Positions 40,605-50,794 of a stretch of 64,000 bases of DNA are shown here, piece after piece. The notes beneath the pieces are model-generated. The model searched no databases, was not told the origin of the DNA, and saw only the letters and a list, made by a program, of their open reading frames with translations. Source of the stretch: Alteromonadaceae bacterium M269 (GTDB lineage Bacteria > Pseudomonadota > Gammaproteobacteria > Enterobacterales > Alteromonadaceae); contig SMNZ01000003.1 in the NCBI GenBank assembly GCA_004353515.1, positions 1 to 64,000 on the forward strand, written 5' to 3'. Positions within the stretch are counted from its first letter, which is position 1. Each line of letters opens with the position of its first letter. The position numbers were made by a program, and so were the translations under genes.

Positions 40605-41244
40605 TTTAAGTGTGCTTATTGTGAGCAGTTACTCTGTTTTTAAGAGTGCTGTTCACAACCCCCTCTCTTATTTATTCTCCTATACTCGGCTCCTTGTAAA
40701 CTTGCGGTCCTTCGAATGTTCAAGTTGTCACTTGAAGGAATAATAAGCAGTAGTAAAGATACGTCTGGAAAAATTAATAACCCTTCTCAGCACGCATGTT
40801 TTATCCAATAAAATAATAGTGAAATTTGGCGTAAATCTTGTTTAACCCTGTTTAAGAGCAGACTTGTTTCCATAACTCCTTCTGAACGCACCTTTAAGGA
40901 ATATTTAACTTAAATTTTGGCAAAAAGGAGTTTGATTTTGCGTTATACCAAAGCTTTATCGGATGAAAATTACCTAAAAAAAGCGCATAAACAATAATTT
41001 GCGTGGCGAAAAGTGGTCGGATAGTGCTAAAATTCCGTAGATAAGCGGGGGCAGTGCATAATTGTTACAATTTTTATGCTTACTTGTTAGAAATAACACA
41101 GCGTTGATCCGGCGCTTGAACCTCCGTATATAAATTAAAAAACTCGAATACTCCTTGCGATTAGGTTTTCGCACAGATATTGGCTGGGCAAATTTAAGAG
41201 AGTCTAATCGTGATGAGTATATATTCTAGAGTAGTCAACTGCAT
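40605..41244. other. fabV-nqrA intergenic region
   Basis: A 640-bp AT-rich spacer without a credible gene. It holds a hairpin after fabV (40619-40658, TTGTGAGCAG/CTGTTCACAA with an inner ACTCT/AGAGT, no T run), a second hairpin around 40709-40740 (TCCTTC...GAAGGA), and a candidate nqrA promoter at 41104-41132. A minus-strand frame of 66 codons at 40974-41174 lacks features of a gene. Confidence 0.5.
41104..41132 (+). promoter_or_regulatory. Candidate sigma-70 promoter of the nqr operon
   Basis: TTGATC and TATATA separated by 17 bp, which would give a leader of about 105 bases before nqrA. It was picked by eye in AT-rich sequence, so other placements are possible. Confidence 0.35.
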
Positions 41245-42588
41245 ATGATTAAAATCAAAAAGGGCATGGATCTTCCGATTCAGGGAGCTCCACAACAACA
41301 AAGCATTCAAGGCGGACCGGCTATTAGTCGTGTTGCCGTATTGGGTGAAGAATATATCGGTATGCGGCCAACCATGTTTGTACAGGTTGGCGATACAGTG
41401 AAGTTAGGTCAGGCTTTGTTTGAAGACAAAAAGAATCCTGGCGTTAAATTTACTGCTCCCGCTGCTGGTAAAGTGTCACAAATCAATCGTGGTGCTAAAC
41501 GTGTTTTACAATCAGTCGTGATTGATATTGAAGGTGATGATGCTATCGCTTTTGATAAATTCACTTCAGAAGAATTGTCAAACCTTAGTAAAGATCAGGT
41601 AGAGAAAAACTTGGTTGAGTCTGGTCTATGGACTAGCCTACGTACCAGACCTTTCAGTAAGATTCCTGCTATCGGAACGGCTCCTCGTTCTATCTTTGTT
41701 AACGCAATGGACACAAATCCATTGGCAGTTGACCCTACTGTCGTTATCGCTGAACGCGAAGATGACTTTGTTAGTGGCTTAGCTGTTTTAAACCGCTTAA
41801 CCGAAGGTAAGGTTTTCGTTTGTAAAGCGCCTGGCGCGAATGTACCAGTGGGAACAGCGAAAGTTGATGTGAATGAATTTGCCGGTCCTCACCCTGCGGG
41901 ATTAAGTGGTACGCATATTCACTTCCTTGATGCTGTTAGTGCTGAGAAAACAGTTTGGCAAATCAATGCTCAAGATGTAATTGCAATAGGTCACCTGTTC
42001 ACAACCGGTAACATTGATGTTAGCCGCGTTGTATCAGTTGCTGGTCCAGCGGTTAAAACTCCTGGTGTTGTTCGCACAAGAATAGGCGCATCAACAGAAG
42101 AGCTCACTAATGGTAACCTGGCAGATGGTGAGGTTCGCGTAATCTCAGGTTCTGTTCTTCATGGGACTCACGCTATTGGCGTACATGCTTACCTTGGTCG
42201 TTACCATGTTCAAGTTTCTGCGTTGCGAGAAGGGCGTGAAAAAGAGTTCTTCGGGTGGTTGAAGCCAGGTTCTAACATGCACTCTATTACACGTGCTTAC
42301 CTATCTCACCTTAATCCTAGTCGCTTGTTTAATATGACAACAAGTACTAATGGTTCAGATCGTTCAATGGTGCCAATTGGTAACTACGAGCGTGTTATGC
42401 CGCTTGATATTTTGCCAACTTTGCTTTTGAGAGACTTACTCTCTGGAGATACAGATGGTGCACAAACATTAGGCTGTCTGGAGTTGGATGAAGAAGATTT
42501 AGCGTTATGTAGCTACGTTTGTCCTGGTAAATATGGTTATGGTCCTGTCTTGCGTGAAGTTTTAACCAAGATAGAGCAAGAGGGTTAA
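41245..42588 (+). CDS. nqrA: Na+-translocating NADH:quinone reductase subunit A
   Basis: A 447-residue peripheral subunit of the sodium-pumping NADH dehydrogenase. [34 protein letters not shown] and [16 protein letters not shown] are NqrA signatures. The length matches that of Vibrio (446). It is the first gene of nqrABCDEF. The ATG lacks a clear ribosome site; a 12-codon ORF from 41213 ends in an ATGA overlap with it. Confidence 0.96.
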   Translation: MIKIKKGMDLPIQGAPQQQSIQGGPAISRVAVLGEEYIGMRPTMFVQVGDTVKLGQALFEDKKNPGVKFTAPAAGKVSQINRGAKRVLQSVVIDIEGDDAIAFDKFTSEELSNLSKDQVEKNLVESGLWTSLRTRPFSKIPAIGTAPRSIFVNAMDTNPLAVDPTVVIAEREDDFVSGLAVLNRLTEGKVFVCKAPGANVPVGTAKVDVNEFAGPHPAGLSGTHIHFLDAVSAEKTVWQINAQDVIAIGHLFTTGNIDVSRVVSVAGPAVKTPGVVRTRIGASTEELTNGNLADGEVRVISGSVLHGTHAIGVHAYLGRYHVQVSALREGREKEFFGWLKPGSNMHSITRAYLSHLNPSRLFNMTTSTNGSDRSMVPIGNYERVMPLDILPTLLLRDLLSGDTDGAQTLGCLELDEEDLALCSYVCPGKYGYGPVLREVLTKIEQEG

Positions 42589-42591
42589 GAG

Positions 42592-43800
42592 ATGGGTTTA
42601 AAATCATATTTAGAAAAAATTGAACCGAACTTCGAGCCGGGTGGAAAGTATGAGAAGTGGTATGCGCTTTACGAAGCTGCTGCAACTATCTTCTACACAC
42701 CAGGTATGGTTAACAAAGGTGTAACGCACGTAAGAGATAGTGTTGACCTTAAACGCATCATGATTATGGTGTGGTTCGCGACTTTCCCTGCAATGTTCTA
42801 CGGCATGTTCAATGTCGGTCAACAAGCACACGAAGCAATAATTGCTGGTGCAGGTGTGTTACCAGATGTATGGCAGGCAGGTTTGTTCACCGCTTTGGGT
42901 GGGCAGCTTGGATTAGAGTCTACCGGCTCATTATCTATGTTCCTATACGGCGCTTGCTTCTACTTACCGATTTACGCAACAGTCTTTGTTGTTGGTGGAT
43001 TCTGGGAAGTTTTATTTGCATCTGTCCGTAAGCACGAAGTTAACGAAGGTTTCTTCGTTACTTCTATATTGTTTGCATTGATATTGCCGCCGACTATTCC
43101 TTTATGGCAAGCCGCACTAGGTATTTCATTCGGTATTGTTATCGGTAAGGAAATTTTTGGTGGTACTGGACGCAACTTCCTTAACCCTGCGTTATCTGGT
43201 CGTGCATTTTTATACTTTGCTTACCCTGCGCAAATGTCAGGTGATGCAATTTGGACTGCGGTAGATGGCTTCTCTGGAGCAACTTTACTAGGTCAAGCAG
43301 CCGCGGGCTCTGTCGACTATGCGAATACAGCTTTATGGATGGACGCGTTCTGGGGCAACATCCAAGGATCAGTTGGTGAAGTTTCTACAGCGTTGTTGGC
43401 ACTGGGTGGTCTATTTATTATCTACATGAGAATAGCTTCTTGGCGCATTGTGTTAGGTGTTCTGATTGGAACAGCTGTTTTTGCAACGCTTCTTAACTTT
43501 ATCGGTAGCGATACAAACTACATGTTCGCTATGCCTTGGCATTGGCATCTAGTTACTGGTGGATTCGCATTTGGTATGTTCTTTATGGCGACAGACCCTG
43601 TTTCTGCATCCTTTACCAACAAAGGCAAATGGGCTTATGGTCTTCTGATTGGATTTATGTGTGTGATGATTCGCGTACTTAACCCTGCATTCCCTGAAGG
43701 CATGATGCTAGCCATCTTATTTGCAAACTTATGGGCTCCACTATTCGATTACTTTGTGGCGCAAGGCAACATCAAGCGGAGGATTGCTCGTGTCAGCTAA
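42592..43800 (+). CDS. nqrB: Na+-translocating NADH:quinone reductase subunit B
   Basis: A 402-residue membrane subunit with about ten segments. [12 protein letters not shown] carries Thr231, the site of covalent FMN attachment by ApbE (S[GA]AT motif). [20 protein letters not shown] and [15 protein letters not shown] are typical. It also holds riboflavin and the sodium path in characterised homologues. It lies 3 bp after nqrA, and its stop overlaps the nqrC start region. Confidence 0.96.
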   Translation: MGLKSYLEKIEPNFEPGGKYEKWYALYEAAATIFYTPGMVNKGVTHVRDSVDLKRIMIMVWFATFPAMFYGMFNVGQQAHEAIIAGAGVLPDVWQAGLFTALGGQLGLESTGSLSMFLYGACFYLPIYATVFVVGGFWEVLFASVRKHEVNEGFFVTSILFALILPPTIPLWQAALGISFGIVIGKEIFGGTGRNFLNPALSGRAFLYFAYPAQMSGDAIWTAVDGFSGATLLGQAAAGSVDYANTALWMDAFWGNIQGSVGEVSTALLALGGLFIIYMRIASWRIVLGVLIGTAVFATLLNFIGSDTNYMFAMPWHWHLVTGGFAFGMFFMATDPVSASFTNKGKWAYGLLIGFMCVMIRVLNPAFPEGMMLAILFANLWAPLFDYFVAQGNIKRRIARVS

Positions 43801-44554
43801 TAAAGAAACATTGAAGGGTACGGTTGGTATTGTTTTAGCCGTTTGTTTAGTTTGTTCAATCGTTGTATCTGGCTCTGCAGTTGGACTTCGTTCTCTGCAG
43901 CAAACTAACGCGAACTTAGATAAACAAACAAATATTTTGGAAGCCGCTGGTTTGTTAGAGCAATCTAACGGTGACATTGGCGGAACTTTCGATAAGTTCG
44001 TTGAAGAAAAGTATGTTGACCTTGATTCAGGTGCTTATGTTGATAAGCCTGCTGGTAGCGATGTCTATGACATGTATAAAGCAGCTAAAGTCAACGAGAC
44101 AAGTACTAAGGTTGAAGGCTCTAATGTTGGTTTCCAACGTCGACCTAATGTAGCCAGTGTTTATCTTGTTCGTGATGAACAAGGCCAAGTTAGTCGCGTT
44201 ATTATGCCGGTCCACGGAAGTGGTCTTTGGGATTTGATGTACGGTTTCTTAGCGGTCGATAACGACGGCAATACTGTTCGTGAGTTGATTTACTATCAAC
44301 AAAAAGAAACTCCAGGACTAGGTGGTGAAGTTCTAAACCCATCTTGGAAGAGTAAGTGGAACGGTAAGAAGCTTTATAAAGGTGGTGAGCTAGCCATCCA
44401 AGTTAAGAAAAATGCTTCTGCAGACGATGAGTACGCAGTTGACGCACTATCTGGTGCTACCTTAACGAGTAATGGTATTCAAAATACGCTTACTTATTGG
44501 TTAGGTGAGAACGGCTATGGCCCTTACCTTTCTAACAAACCTTGGAAGTCATAA
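43790..44554 (+). CDS. nqrC: Na+-translocating NADH:quinone reductase subunit C
   Basis: A 254-residue subunit with one N-terminal membrane helix and a periplasmic FMN domain. [13 protein letters not shown] carries Thr224, the second covalent FMN site. The start is the GTG at 43790 ([11 protein letters not shown]), preceded by GGAGGA and overlapping the end of nqrB by 11 bp. A longer in-frame extension to 43721 lies inside nqrB and was rejected. Confidence 0.96.
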   Translation: MSANKETLKGTVGIVLAVCLVCSIVVSGSAVGLRSLQQTNANLDKQTNILEAAGLLEQSNGDIGGTFDKFVEEKYVDLDSGAYVDKPAGSDVYDMYKAAKVNETSTKVEGSNVGFQRRPNVASVYLVRDEQGQVSRVIMPVHGSGLWDLMYGFLAVDNDGNTVRELIYYQQKETPGLGGEVLNPSWKSKWNGKKLYKGGELAIQVKKNASADDEYAVDALSGATLTSNGIQNTLTYWLGENGYGPYLSNKPWKS

Positions 44555-44565
44555 GGAGGCTCAAC

Positions 44566-45201
44566 ATGGCAACTGATACTAAAGAAGTCAAAAAAGTACT
44601 GTTTGGGCCAATCCTAGACAGTAACCCAATAGCGCTACACATACTCGGTATTTGTTCTGCGCTGGCAATTACAACTAAACTAGAAACTGCGTTAGTTATG
44701 TCGTTGGCATTAACGTCTGTAACTGCATTTTCTAACTTATTTATTTCTATTATTCGCAATCACATACCTTCAAGTGTTCGTATCATCATTCAAATGACGA
44801 TCATTGCATCTTTGGTTATCGTGGTAGACCAAATCTTGAAAGCATACTCGTATGAGATTTCGAAACAGCTTGCGGTATTCGTTGGTTTGATTATCACTAA
44901 CTGTATCGTTATGGGACGTGCAGAAGCTTACGCGATGAAAAGTCCACCTTTGATGAGCTTCTTGGATGGTATCGGAAACGGTATTGGTTACTCTTTCGTA
45001 TTGATAGTGATTGGTACAATCAAAGAACTGTTTGGTTTTGGAACTATTTTAGGTTTTGAAATCCTTCCATTAATTCAAAATGGTGGTTGGTATCAAGCAA
45101 ACGGTCTATTGATTCTTCCGTTCAGTTCATTCTTCCTAATTGGTGGTTTGATTTGGGTTATCCGTACTATCCGTCCTGAACAAGTAGAGCCGAAGGAGTA
45201 A
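44566..45201 (+). CDS. nqrD: Na+-translocating NADH:quinone reductase subunit D
   Basis: A 211-residue integral membrane subunit with six predicted helices, paralogous to Nqr[22 protein letters not shown] is the N-terminal signature, and [16 protein letters not shown] carries the conserved Cys that shares an intramembrane [2Fe-2S] centre with NqrE. The ATG at 44566 has GGAGG directly upstream; an ATG at 44542 lies inside nqrC. Confidence 0.96.
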   Translation: MATDTKEVKKVLFGPILDSNPIALHILGICSALAITTKLETALVMSLALTSVTAFSNLFISIIRNHIPSSVRIIIQMTIIASLVIVVDQILKAYSYEISKQLAVFVGLIITNCIVMGRAEAYAMKSPPLMSFLDGIGNGIGYSFVLIVIGTIKELFGFGTILGFEILPLIQNGGWYQANGLLILPFSSFFLIGGLIWVIRTIRPEQVEPKE

Positions 45202-45204
45202 GTC

Positions 45205-45813
45205 GTGGAACATTATATGAGCTTGCTCGTTAGAGCGATTTTTGTTGAAAACATGGCTTTGTCTCTGTTTTTGGGAATGTGTACTTTCCTAGCGGTATCT
45301 AAGAAAGTAAAAACAGCAATGGGTTTGGGTGTTGCGGTTATCGTGGTTCTTGGGATTTCTGTTCCTGTTAACCAACTAATCTTTTCAAACATCTTGGCAC
45401 CTGGTGCATTGGCATGGGCTGGTTTCCCGAATGCTGATTTGAGCTTCTTGAGCTTCCTAACATTTATCGGTGTTATCGCAGCTTTGGTACAAATCTTAGA
45501 AATGAGCTTGGATAAGTTCTTCCCAGCGCTATACAACGCATTGGGTATCTTCCTACCACTTATCACAGTTAACTGTGCGATTTTTGGTGGTGTTGCTTTC
45601 GCTGTTCAACGTGAATACAACTTCACTGAAAGTATCTTTTACGGTATCGGCAGTGGTATAGGCTGGGCGCTAGCGATTACGCTAATGGCTGCAGTACGTG
45701 AGAAACTCAAATATGCTGATATGCCTGAAGGTGTTAGAGGTTTGGGTTCTGTCTTCATGATTGCAGGCCTTATGGCGTTAGGCTTCCAGTCGTTTACTGG
45801 TTTGGCTTTATAA
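45205..45813 (+). CDS. nqrE: Na+-translocating NADH:quinone reductase subunit E
   Basis: A 202-residue integral membrane subunit with six helices in inverted topology to Nqr[38 protein letters not shown] is nearly the Vibrio N-terminus, and [15 protein letters not shown] holds the second conserved cysteine. The start is a GTG with AAGGAG 6 bases upstream, 3 bp after nqrD. Confidence 0.96.
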   Translation: MEHYMSLLVRAIFVENMALSLFLGMCTFLAVSKKVKTAMGLGVAVIVVLGISVPVNQLIFSNILAPGALAWAGFPNADLSFLSFLTFIGVIAALVQILEMSLDKFFPALYNALGIFLPLITVNCAIFGGVAFAVQREYNFTESIFYGIGSGIGWALAITLMAAVREKLKYADMPEGVRGLGSVFMIAGLMALGFQSFTGLAL

Positions 45814-45836
45814 GACAGGGTGCTAGGAGTTTTTAA

Positions 45837-47069
45837 ATGAATCCAACTGAAATTTATCTTGGCGTCGGCATGTTTATTGTCATCGTTCTGGCGCTAGTCT
45901 TAATGATTATGTTTGCGAAAAGCAAACTTGTACCAAGCGGTGACATCCAAATTCTGATTAATAATGATCCTGAAAAAGCGATTACGACTCAGCCTGGTGG
46001 TAAGCTACTTGGAGCTCTTGCTGATGCAGGTATCTTTGTATCGTCAGCTTGTGGTGGTGGTGGTTCTTGTGGCCAATGTCGCGTAGACGTTCACGACGGT
46101 GGTGGTGAGATCTTGCCAACAGAGCTAGATCACATCAGTAAACGTGAAGCGAGAGGTGGTTGCCGTCTTTCATGTCAGGTTGCTATTAAGCAAGACATGA
46201 AGATTGAACTACCAGAAGAAGTTTTTGGTGTTAAGAAGTGGGACTGTACTGTTATCTCTAACGATAACAAAGCAACTTTTATTAAAGAACTGAAGTTACA
46301 AGTTCCTGATGGCGAAAGTGTTCCATTTAGAGCTGGTGGTTATATCCAAATCGAGGCTCCACCTCATCACGTTAAATACAAAGATTACGATATCCCTGAT
46401 GAGTACAAGCCAGATTGGGAACGCTTTGGTTTCTTCGATATAGAATCTAAAGTTGATGACGAGACTATTCGTGCATACTCAATGGCAAACTACCCGGAAG
46501 AAGAAGGTATTATTATGCTAAACGTGCGTATCGCTACGCCGCCGCCTAATAATCTAACACTTCCTGCTGGTAAAATGTCTTCATTTATCTGGAGTCTGAA
46601 AGAAGGTGACAAGGCGACTATCTCTGGTCCATTTGGTGAATTCTTTGCGAAAGACACTGATGCAGAAATGGTCTTCGTTGGTGGTGGTGCAGGTATGGCA
46701 CCAATGCGCTCTCACATTTTCGATCAACTACGCCGTCTTAAGAGCTCTCGTAAGATCTCGTTCTGGTACGGTGCACGTTCTCTACGTGAGATGTTTTACG
46801 TAGAGGATTTCGATATGCTTCAAGACGAAAATGAGAACTTCCAATGGCATGTTGCATTGTCTGATCCACAACCAGAAGACAATTGGGAAGGCATGACTGG
46901 ATTTATTCACCAAGTGTTGCTAGAAAACTACTTGAAGGATCACCCAGCGCCTGAAGATTGTGAGTTCTACATGTGTGGACCACCTATGATGAACGCTGCT
47001 GTTATCAACATGTTGAAAGACTTAGGTGTTGAAGACGAAAACATCATGCTAGATGACTTTGGTGGTTAA
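45837..47069 (+). CDS. nqrF: Na+-translocating NADH:quinone reductase subunit F
   Basis: A 410-residue NADH-oxidising subunit. One N-terminal membrane helix is followed by a ferredoxin-type [2Fe-2S] domain (Cys72, Cys78, Cys81 and Cys113) and a ferredoxin-reductase module with RAYSMANYP for FAD and [12 protein letters not shown] for NADH. The final block is [18 protein letters not shown]. Electron entry point of the complex. A terminator-like hairpin follows before apbE. Confidence 0.97.
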   Translation: MNPTEIYLGVGMFIVIVLALVLMIMFAKSKLVPSGDIQILINNDPEKAITTQPGGKLLGALADAGIFVSSACGGGGSCGQCRVDVHDGGGEILPTELDHISKREARGGCRLSCQVAIKQDMKIELPEEVFGVKKWDCTVISNDNKATFIKELKLQVPDGESVPFRAGGYIQIEAPPHHVKYKDYDIPDEYKPDWERFGFFDIESKVDDETIRAYSMANYPEEEGIIMLNVRIATPPPNNLTLPAGKMSSFIWSLKEGDKATISGPFGEFFAKDTDAEMVFVGGGAGMAPMRSHIFDQLRRLKSSRKISFWYGARSLREMFYVEDFDMLQDENENFQWHVALSDPQPEDNWEGMTGFIHQVLLENYLKDHPAPEDCEFYMCGPPMMNAAVINMLKDLGVEDENIMLDDFGG

Positions 47070-47091
47070 TCTCAGCGATTAATGACTGAAC

Positions 47092-47118
47092 AAAAAAGGG
47101 GCTTTAAGTCCCTTTTTT
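47092..47118 (+). terminator. Terminator-like hairpin between nqrF and apbE
   Basis: AAAAAAGGG/CCCTTTTTT with a 9-base loop. The stem has only three G-C pairs, so it is likely leaky, allowing reduced transcription of apbE-nqrM relative to the structural nqr genes. Confidence 0.65.
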
Positions 47119-47131
47119 ATTGGGAGAATGA

Positions 47132-48178
47132 ATGCACAAAACATATAAATACCTATCTGCTGTTTGGGTACTGGTTTTACTGACAACTGTTATTGCTGCC
47201 TGTACACCAAAGCAAGAAAGTAGTGCCGTCGTACATTTGACTGGGGCAACTATGGGTACACATTATAATGTTAAGTATGTACCTTCAGGAAAAATTACCC
47301 CGGAAAAGCTGCAACTAGAAATTGATGAATTATTGGTTCACATTAACAAGTTGATGTCGACCTATGACCCCAATTCTGAGCTTTCTCAGTTTAACCAATG
47401 GAAGAGCAGCGACCCTTTCCCTTTATCACCTGAAACACTGACAGTGATGCATGAAGCTATCAGGTTAGGGGTGTTGAGTGACAATGTTCTCGACGTTACT
47501 GTTGGGCCTTTGGTTAACCTTTGGGGGTTTGGTCCTAAAGCTCGTCCTGTGAAAATTCCTACGGATAAGCTCATAGAGATGACAAGGGAGCGAATCGGGT
47601 TAGATAAGTTGCTTCTATCTGATGCTGCTGCTAGTAAACTTAATCCTGACCTCTACGTAGATTTGTCCACTATCGCTAAAGGTTATGGTGTAGATGAGAT
47701 AGCAGTGTTGTTGGAGAAACATCAAATTACTAATTACTTAGCGGAAATTGGTGGAGAGATGCGCGTATCGGGCAGTAAAGAGGACGACCAAGCTTGGCGG
47801 ATTGCTATAGAAAAGCCGGTGACAACAGAGAGGGCTGTTCAGCGAATACTGACTATTGGCAATAATGCGATTGCGACTTCTGGAGATTATCGAAATTTTT
47901 ATGAAGAAAATGGGGTCCGATATTCACACCTGATCAATCCAAATACAGGATACCCTATTCAGCATAGCTTAGTTGCTGTATCGGTAGTACACCCTTCGTG
48001 CATGGTTGCCGACGGTCTAGCCACGGCAATTAATGTTATGGGTGTAGAAGCAGGTATGGCTTTTGCCAAAAAACATAATATAGCTGCGTTGCTAATTAGT
48101 CGCGAAAATGGCGAATTTAAAGAGTATACTACAGCGGAGTTTGAACCTTATCTGCCAAACACTGAGCAGAGTTACTAA
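47132..48178 (+). CDS. apbE: FAD:protein FMN transferase ApbE
   Basis: A 348-residue periplasmic lipoprotein (lipobox VIAAC) that transfers FMN to the Thr of NqrB and NqrC. MGTHYNVKYV, ELSQFNQW, VDLSTIAKGYGVDEIA, EIGGEMRVSG and NAIATSGDYRNFYEENG.RYSHLINPNTGYP are ApbE blocks, including the metal and FAD ligands. It follows the nqr operon, which supplies its two substrates. Confidence 0.96.
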   Translation: MHKTYKYLSAVWVLVLLTTVIAACTPKQESSAVVHLTGATMGTHYNVKYVPSGKITPEKLQLEIDELLVHINKLMSTYDPNSELSQFNQWKSSDPFPLSPETLTVMHEAIRLGVLSDNVLDVTVGPLVNLWGFGPKARPVKIPTDKLIEMTRERIGLDKLLLSDAAASKLNPDLYVDLSTIAKGYGVDEIAVLLEKHQITNYLAEIGGEMRVSGSKEDDQAWRIAIEKPVTTERAVQRILTIGNNAIATSGDYRNFYEENGVRYSHLINPNTGYPIQHSLVAVSVVHPSCMVADGLATAINVMGVEAGMAFAKKHNIAALLISRENGEFKEYTTAEFEPYLPNTEQSY

Positions 48179-48187
48179 GGAATTTGT

Positions 48188-48421
48188 GTGAGCACTTTTG
48201 TTTTAACTTTCGTTTTTTTCCTTGTTGTTGTTGTTGCTATGGCAGTAGGCTATATCATGCAGCAGAAGACTATTTCAGGCAGCTGCGGTGGCTTAGGTGC
48301 ACTCGGTATAGCTAAAGCCTGCGATTGCCCTGAGCCCTGTGATCGTCAAAAAGCTCGCCTTGAAAGAGAAAGAATCAGAGAAGAAAAGATTAAACAGTGG
48401 CAGGATAACCAAATCCTGTAA
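48188..48421 (+). CDS. nqrM: Na+-NQR maturation protein NqrM
   Basis: A 77-residue protein with one N-terminal membrane helix and a cysteine cluster (GSCGGLG....KACDCPEPCD). NqrM is needed to assemble the NqrD/NqrE iron centre, probably by delivering iron. The start is a GTG with AAGGA overlapping the apbE stop region. The C-terminus is a short charged helix. It is the last gene of the extended nqr unit. Confidence 0.95.
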   Translation: MSTFVLTFVFFLVVVVAMAVGYIMQQKTISGSCGGLGALGIAKACDCPEPCDRQKARLERERIREEKIKQWQDNQIL

Positions 48422-48440
48422 TCAGGCACTGTGTCTAAAT

Positions 48441-48470
48441 TTGGTCGAGTGAGATAAGCTGCTCGACCAA
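48441..48470. terminator. Hairpin downstream of nqrM
   Basis: TTGGTCGAG/CTCGACCAA, a perfect 9-bp stem with a 12-base loop. It lacks a long T run, so it is a weak or factor-assisted terminator. Confidence 0.45.
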
Positions 48471-48584
48471 TTCCTCCCTCATCCCAATTCGGTAGAAATA
48501 ATCCTCATAACAGTTCACTGTCGTTTGTATATTGAGTTATGCTGAGTAACGAAACTCGAACTCTAAAAACAATATGAGGACTTT

Positions 48585-49175
48585 ATGGCGCACTTGTCAC
48601 CACTATCCAAAGAAACAACTCCTGAGTTAGCTGAAGATTTTGCAATCTTTGAGCAGATACTAGGTTTTGTACCCAATAGCCTTTTAACGATGCAGCGCAA
48701 ACCAGCCATAGTGAAAGGGTTTGGTGTCTTGACTAAAGCTGTTATGGCGAAAGATGGAGAAGTGGATCTTGGGTTCAAACGTTTACTTGCTCATTTTGCG
48801 AGTCGTGCTGCTGGTTGCCAATACTGTGAAGCTCATTCGCTTATCGCAGCTAAAATACATGGTATAGCGGACGAAAAGGTTGCTGCTGTTTGGGAATATC
48901 AAACCAGCGATTTATATACAGATGCCGAGCGAGTGGCCCTCGATTATGCACTAGCAGCAGGTTCAGTTCCCAACGCGGTTGATGAAGAGCTCATGGAGAG
49001 AATGAAAAAGCACTGGAATGAGAATGAGATAGTAGAAATTCTCGGTGCGATTTGTCTTTACGGCTTCCTTAACCGTTGGAATGACTCTATGGCAACTGAC
49101 CTTGAAGATGCCCCTAAAGCATTAGGGGAAGATGTGTTATCCCAAGGTGGATGGACAGGCGGTAAGCACGTTTAA
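48585..49175 (+). CDS. Carboxymuconolactone decarboxylase/AhpD-like protein
   Basis: A 196-residue all-helical protein of the CMD/AhpD superfamily. FASRAAGCQYCEAHSLIAAKIHG has the CxxC....H redox motif of alkylhydroperoxidase-like members, and LGAICLYGFLNRWNDSMAT is the second helix pair. It may act as a peroxidase or thiol-linked enzyme, but the physiological substrate is not known for this branch. TGAGGA precedes the ATG. Monocistronic. Confidence 0.88.
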   Translation: MAHLSPLSKETTPELAEDFAIFEQILGFVPNSLLTMQRKPAIVKGFGVLTKAVMAKDGEVDLGFKRLLAHFASRAAGCQYCEAHSLIAAKIHGIADEKVAAVWEYQTSDLYTDAERVALDYALAAGSVPNAVDEELMERMKKHWNENEIVEILGAICLYGFLNRWNDSMATDLEDAPKALGEDVLSQGGWTGGKHV

Positions 49176-49236
49176 TTTGTTTGATAGCCTTCGTCACTCG
49201 ATGACTGAACCCGGCTCTTACAATGGGGACGCTTTT

Positions 49237-49430
49237 TTAGGAGCTGGATTAGACCTAAGCTTTGGTGTTTATTCGCAACTCGACTCCATGGATGGAGGAG
49301 GTAAAGCGAAGCATTAATACATGGATGTATGTAATTAGGGCAATGCAGGAGCTATTGCCGAGGAGCCAGAGCCGAAAAGTTTGCTCCTACAATATGGTAT
49401 AACCTGTAGGAGCTGCACTTGTGCGCGAAC
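49237..49430. repeat. REP/REPIN-like repeats (GTAGGAGC type)
   Basis: The two best copies face each other: the perfect pair GCTCCTACA (49383-49391) and TGTAGGAGC (49405-49413), 13 bases apart, form the REPIN-like core. Each arm continues outward into GC-rich sequence with local stems (AGGAGC at 49347 on the left, GCACTTGTGC on the right). A degenerate copy starts at 49237 (TTAGGAGCTGG). Such GTAGGAGC repeats are moved by RAYT transposases in several gammaproteobacteria; none is in this window. The 367-bp gap here otherwise holds no gene. Confidence 0.7.
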
Positions 49431-49542
49431 AGTGATAAAGGTTGGTGTACTTAAGAGGAACGCTCCTAAAGATTGAGAGATTCAATTAATTCAAAAGAGA
49501 GTTCTAGTTAAAGGCATTTTCAAGAGCGACGGCTATATGAGC

Positions 49543-50529
49543 CTATTTAGGAAATTCACTATATTCCGCCTCTCTCCAATCTAAGTGTGATTTCGCGCCT
49601 GCAATGCCTTGTTTAATCAGTGCATTTATCTTCTGTGTCGAGATATCAAAATCTGTGGTGCTTACATCTAAAGTGTCTATAAAGATTGTTCTGCGCCAGT
49701 CGTTTTTATGAAGATGTCTTTTGTTGGATATTTGCAGCATAAAGCCGACGAGTGCCGATGCGTAACCTAGTATGTCATCAACTTCTACCGGAGCATTTGC
49801 CCAGTTCATTCTGTTAGCTTCGATTTCTTTCTTTGAATCCAGTCTGAAGCCCAAGGTTTCGTGATTGAAAACGTAGCCCTCTGTGTGGTTGTAGCTTACT
49901 TCCTCTCCGTTTTCTGAGTTTTCGAGATACTCTTCATTATCAAAGATATTGAGTGGGTAATTCCAAGATACTCCGCCATCAACCATGATGTCTTTGTCTT
50001 CACCGTATCTCACACATTTGAAAAATAATGGAATGCTCATCGACATTCTGGCCGCATCTCTGATCTCCATACCGGGAGTGTGTTTCCATGAGAAGATTTC
50101 CGCAACTTGGTCAGATAAATTGGTAGCGACCATAAAGAGTTCTAATTTGCCAGGCATTGCTTTCAGCTCAGCGAAAGTGAGATTCTTTTTACCGCATTTG
50201 GCTTTGATTAGCCGGCCTATCCATTTCCGGAAATAGTCGCCTTTGTGCCAACCATAATCTTTAATAAATCGCTTAGCATCACGCACAAAGCCATAACTAT
50301 CATCTGCAAAATTATTGAAATTAGTACCTGCGACAATATCTGATACTTCTTTATAGCTGTAACCGACCGCCAATAAAACTGCCGTAATGGCTCCTGCCGA
50401 TGTTCCAGCAACACGCTTTATGTTGCTTAAAACGCCTCTGTTATGGAGTTCCTCTAAGGCGCCACCATAGGCAATGCCCTTTACACCGCCACCTTCCAAA
50501 CATAAGTTCACAAATTTGTCGTTACTCAT
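49543..50529 (-). CDS. Patatin-like phospholipase
   Basis: A 328-residue lipid acyl hydrolase with the complete patatin signature: the oxyanion loop GGGVKG (13-18), the nucleophile elbow GTSAG with Ser44, and the catalytic Asp in VDGGVSW. No signal peptide is seen, so it is cytosolic or delivered by another route. Some patatin proteins are secreted toxins and some act in lipid turnover; the sequence does not decide. It is divergent from the membrane-protein/XRE operon across a 338-bp control region. Confidence 0.9.
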   Translation of the reverse strand: MSNDKFVNLCLEGGGVKGIAYGGALEELHNRGVLSNIKRVAGTSAGAITAVLLAVGYSYKEVSDIVAGTNFNNFADDSYGFVRDAKRFIKDYGWHKGDYFRKWIGRLIKAKCGKKNLTFAELKAMPGKLELFMVATNLSDQVAEIFSWKHTPGMEIRDAARMSMSIPLFFKCVRYGEDKDIMVDGGVSWNYPLNIFDNEEYLENSENGEEVSYNHTEGYVFNHETLGFRLDSKKEIEANRMNWANAPVEVDDILGYASALVGFMLQISNKRHLHKNDWRRTIFIDTLDVSTTDFDISTQKINALIKQGIAGAKSHLDWREAEYSEFPK

Positions 50530-50706
50530 TTTCCTACCCCTTTTGTTGTTAGCTCTAAAAGTGTAGGCGCTATCAGGATAGTATTTATCTCATCTTAAGT
50601 TGAATAAGTTATATATAGGGTGTTTCTTCAGTTTTTTCATTTTAAATAATGAATGACGTGAGTACCCTAGCTATCTATTTAAATATATAAAAATCAAAGT
50701 ATTACA

Positions 50707-50763
50707 ATATGACACCTCGTATGTCATATGACTTTTTTGTCATTGTCATACCTATGTCGTATG
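50707..50763. promoter_or_regulatory. Cluster of TGTCAT-type operator-like repeats
   Basis: An inverted repeat ATATGACA-N7-TGTCATAT (50707-50729) is followed by TGTCAT (50738), TGTCATA (50744) and TATGTCGTATG (50753-50763). TATGTCATATG at 50720 and TATGTCGTATG at 50753 are 33 bp apart, close to three helical turns. The site lies between the divergent patatin gene and an operon that encodes an XRE regulator, so it is a natural candidate for that regulator's operator (inference). Confidence 0.55.
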
Positions 50764-50794
50764 TGATTTTACGTCTTCGTGATTAACTCCGAAT

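Noticed and set aside
40974-41174. 66-codon minus-strand frame between fabV and nqrA
   Set aside because: No ribosome site, odd composition, and it covers the likely nqrA promoter region.
49132-49317. 61-codon frame after the CMD-like gene
   Set aside because: Overlaps the end of the real gene and runs into the REP-like repeats; no ribosome site.
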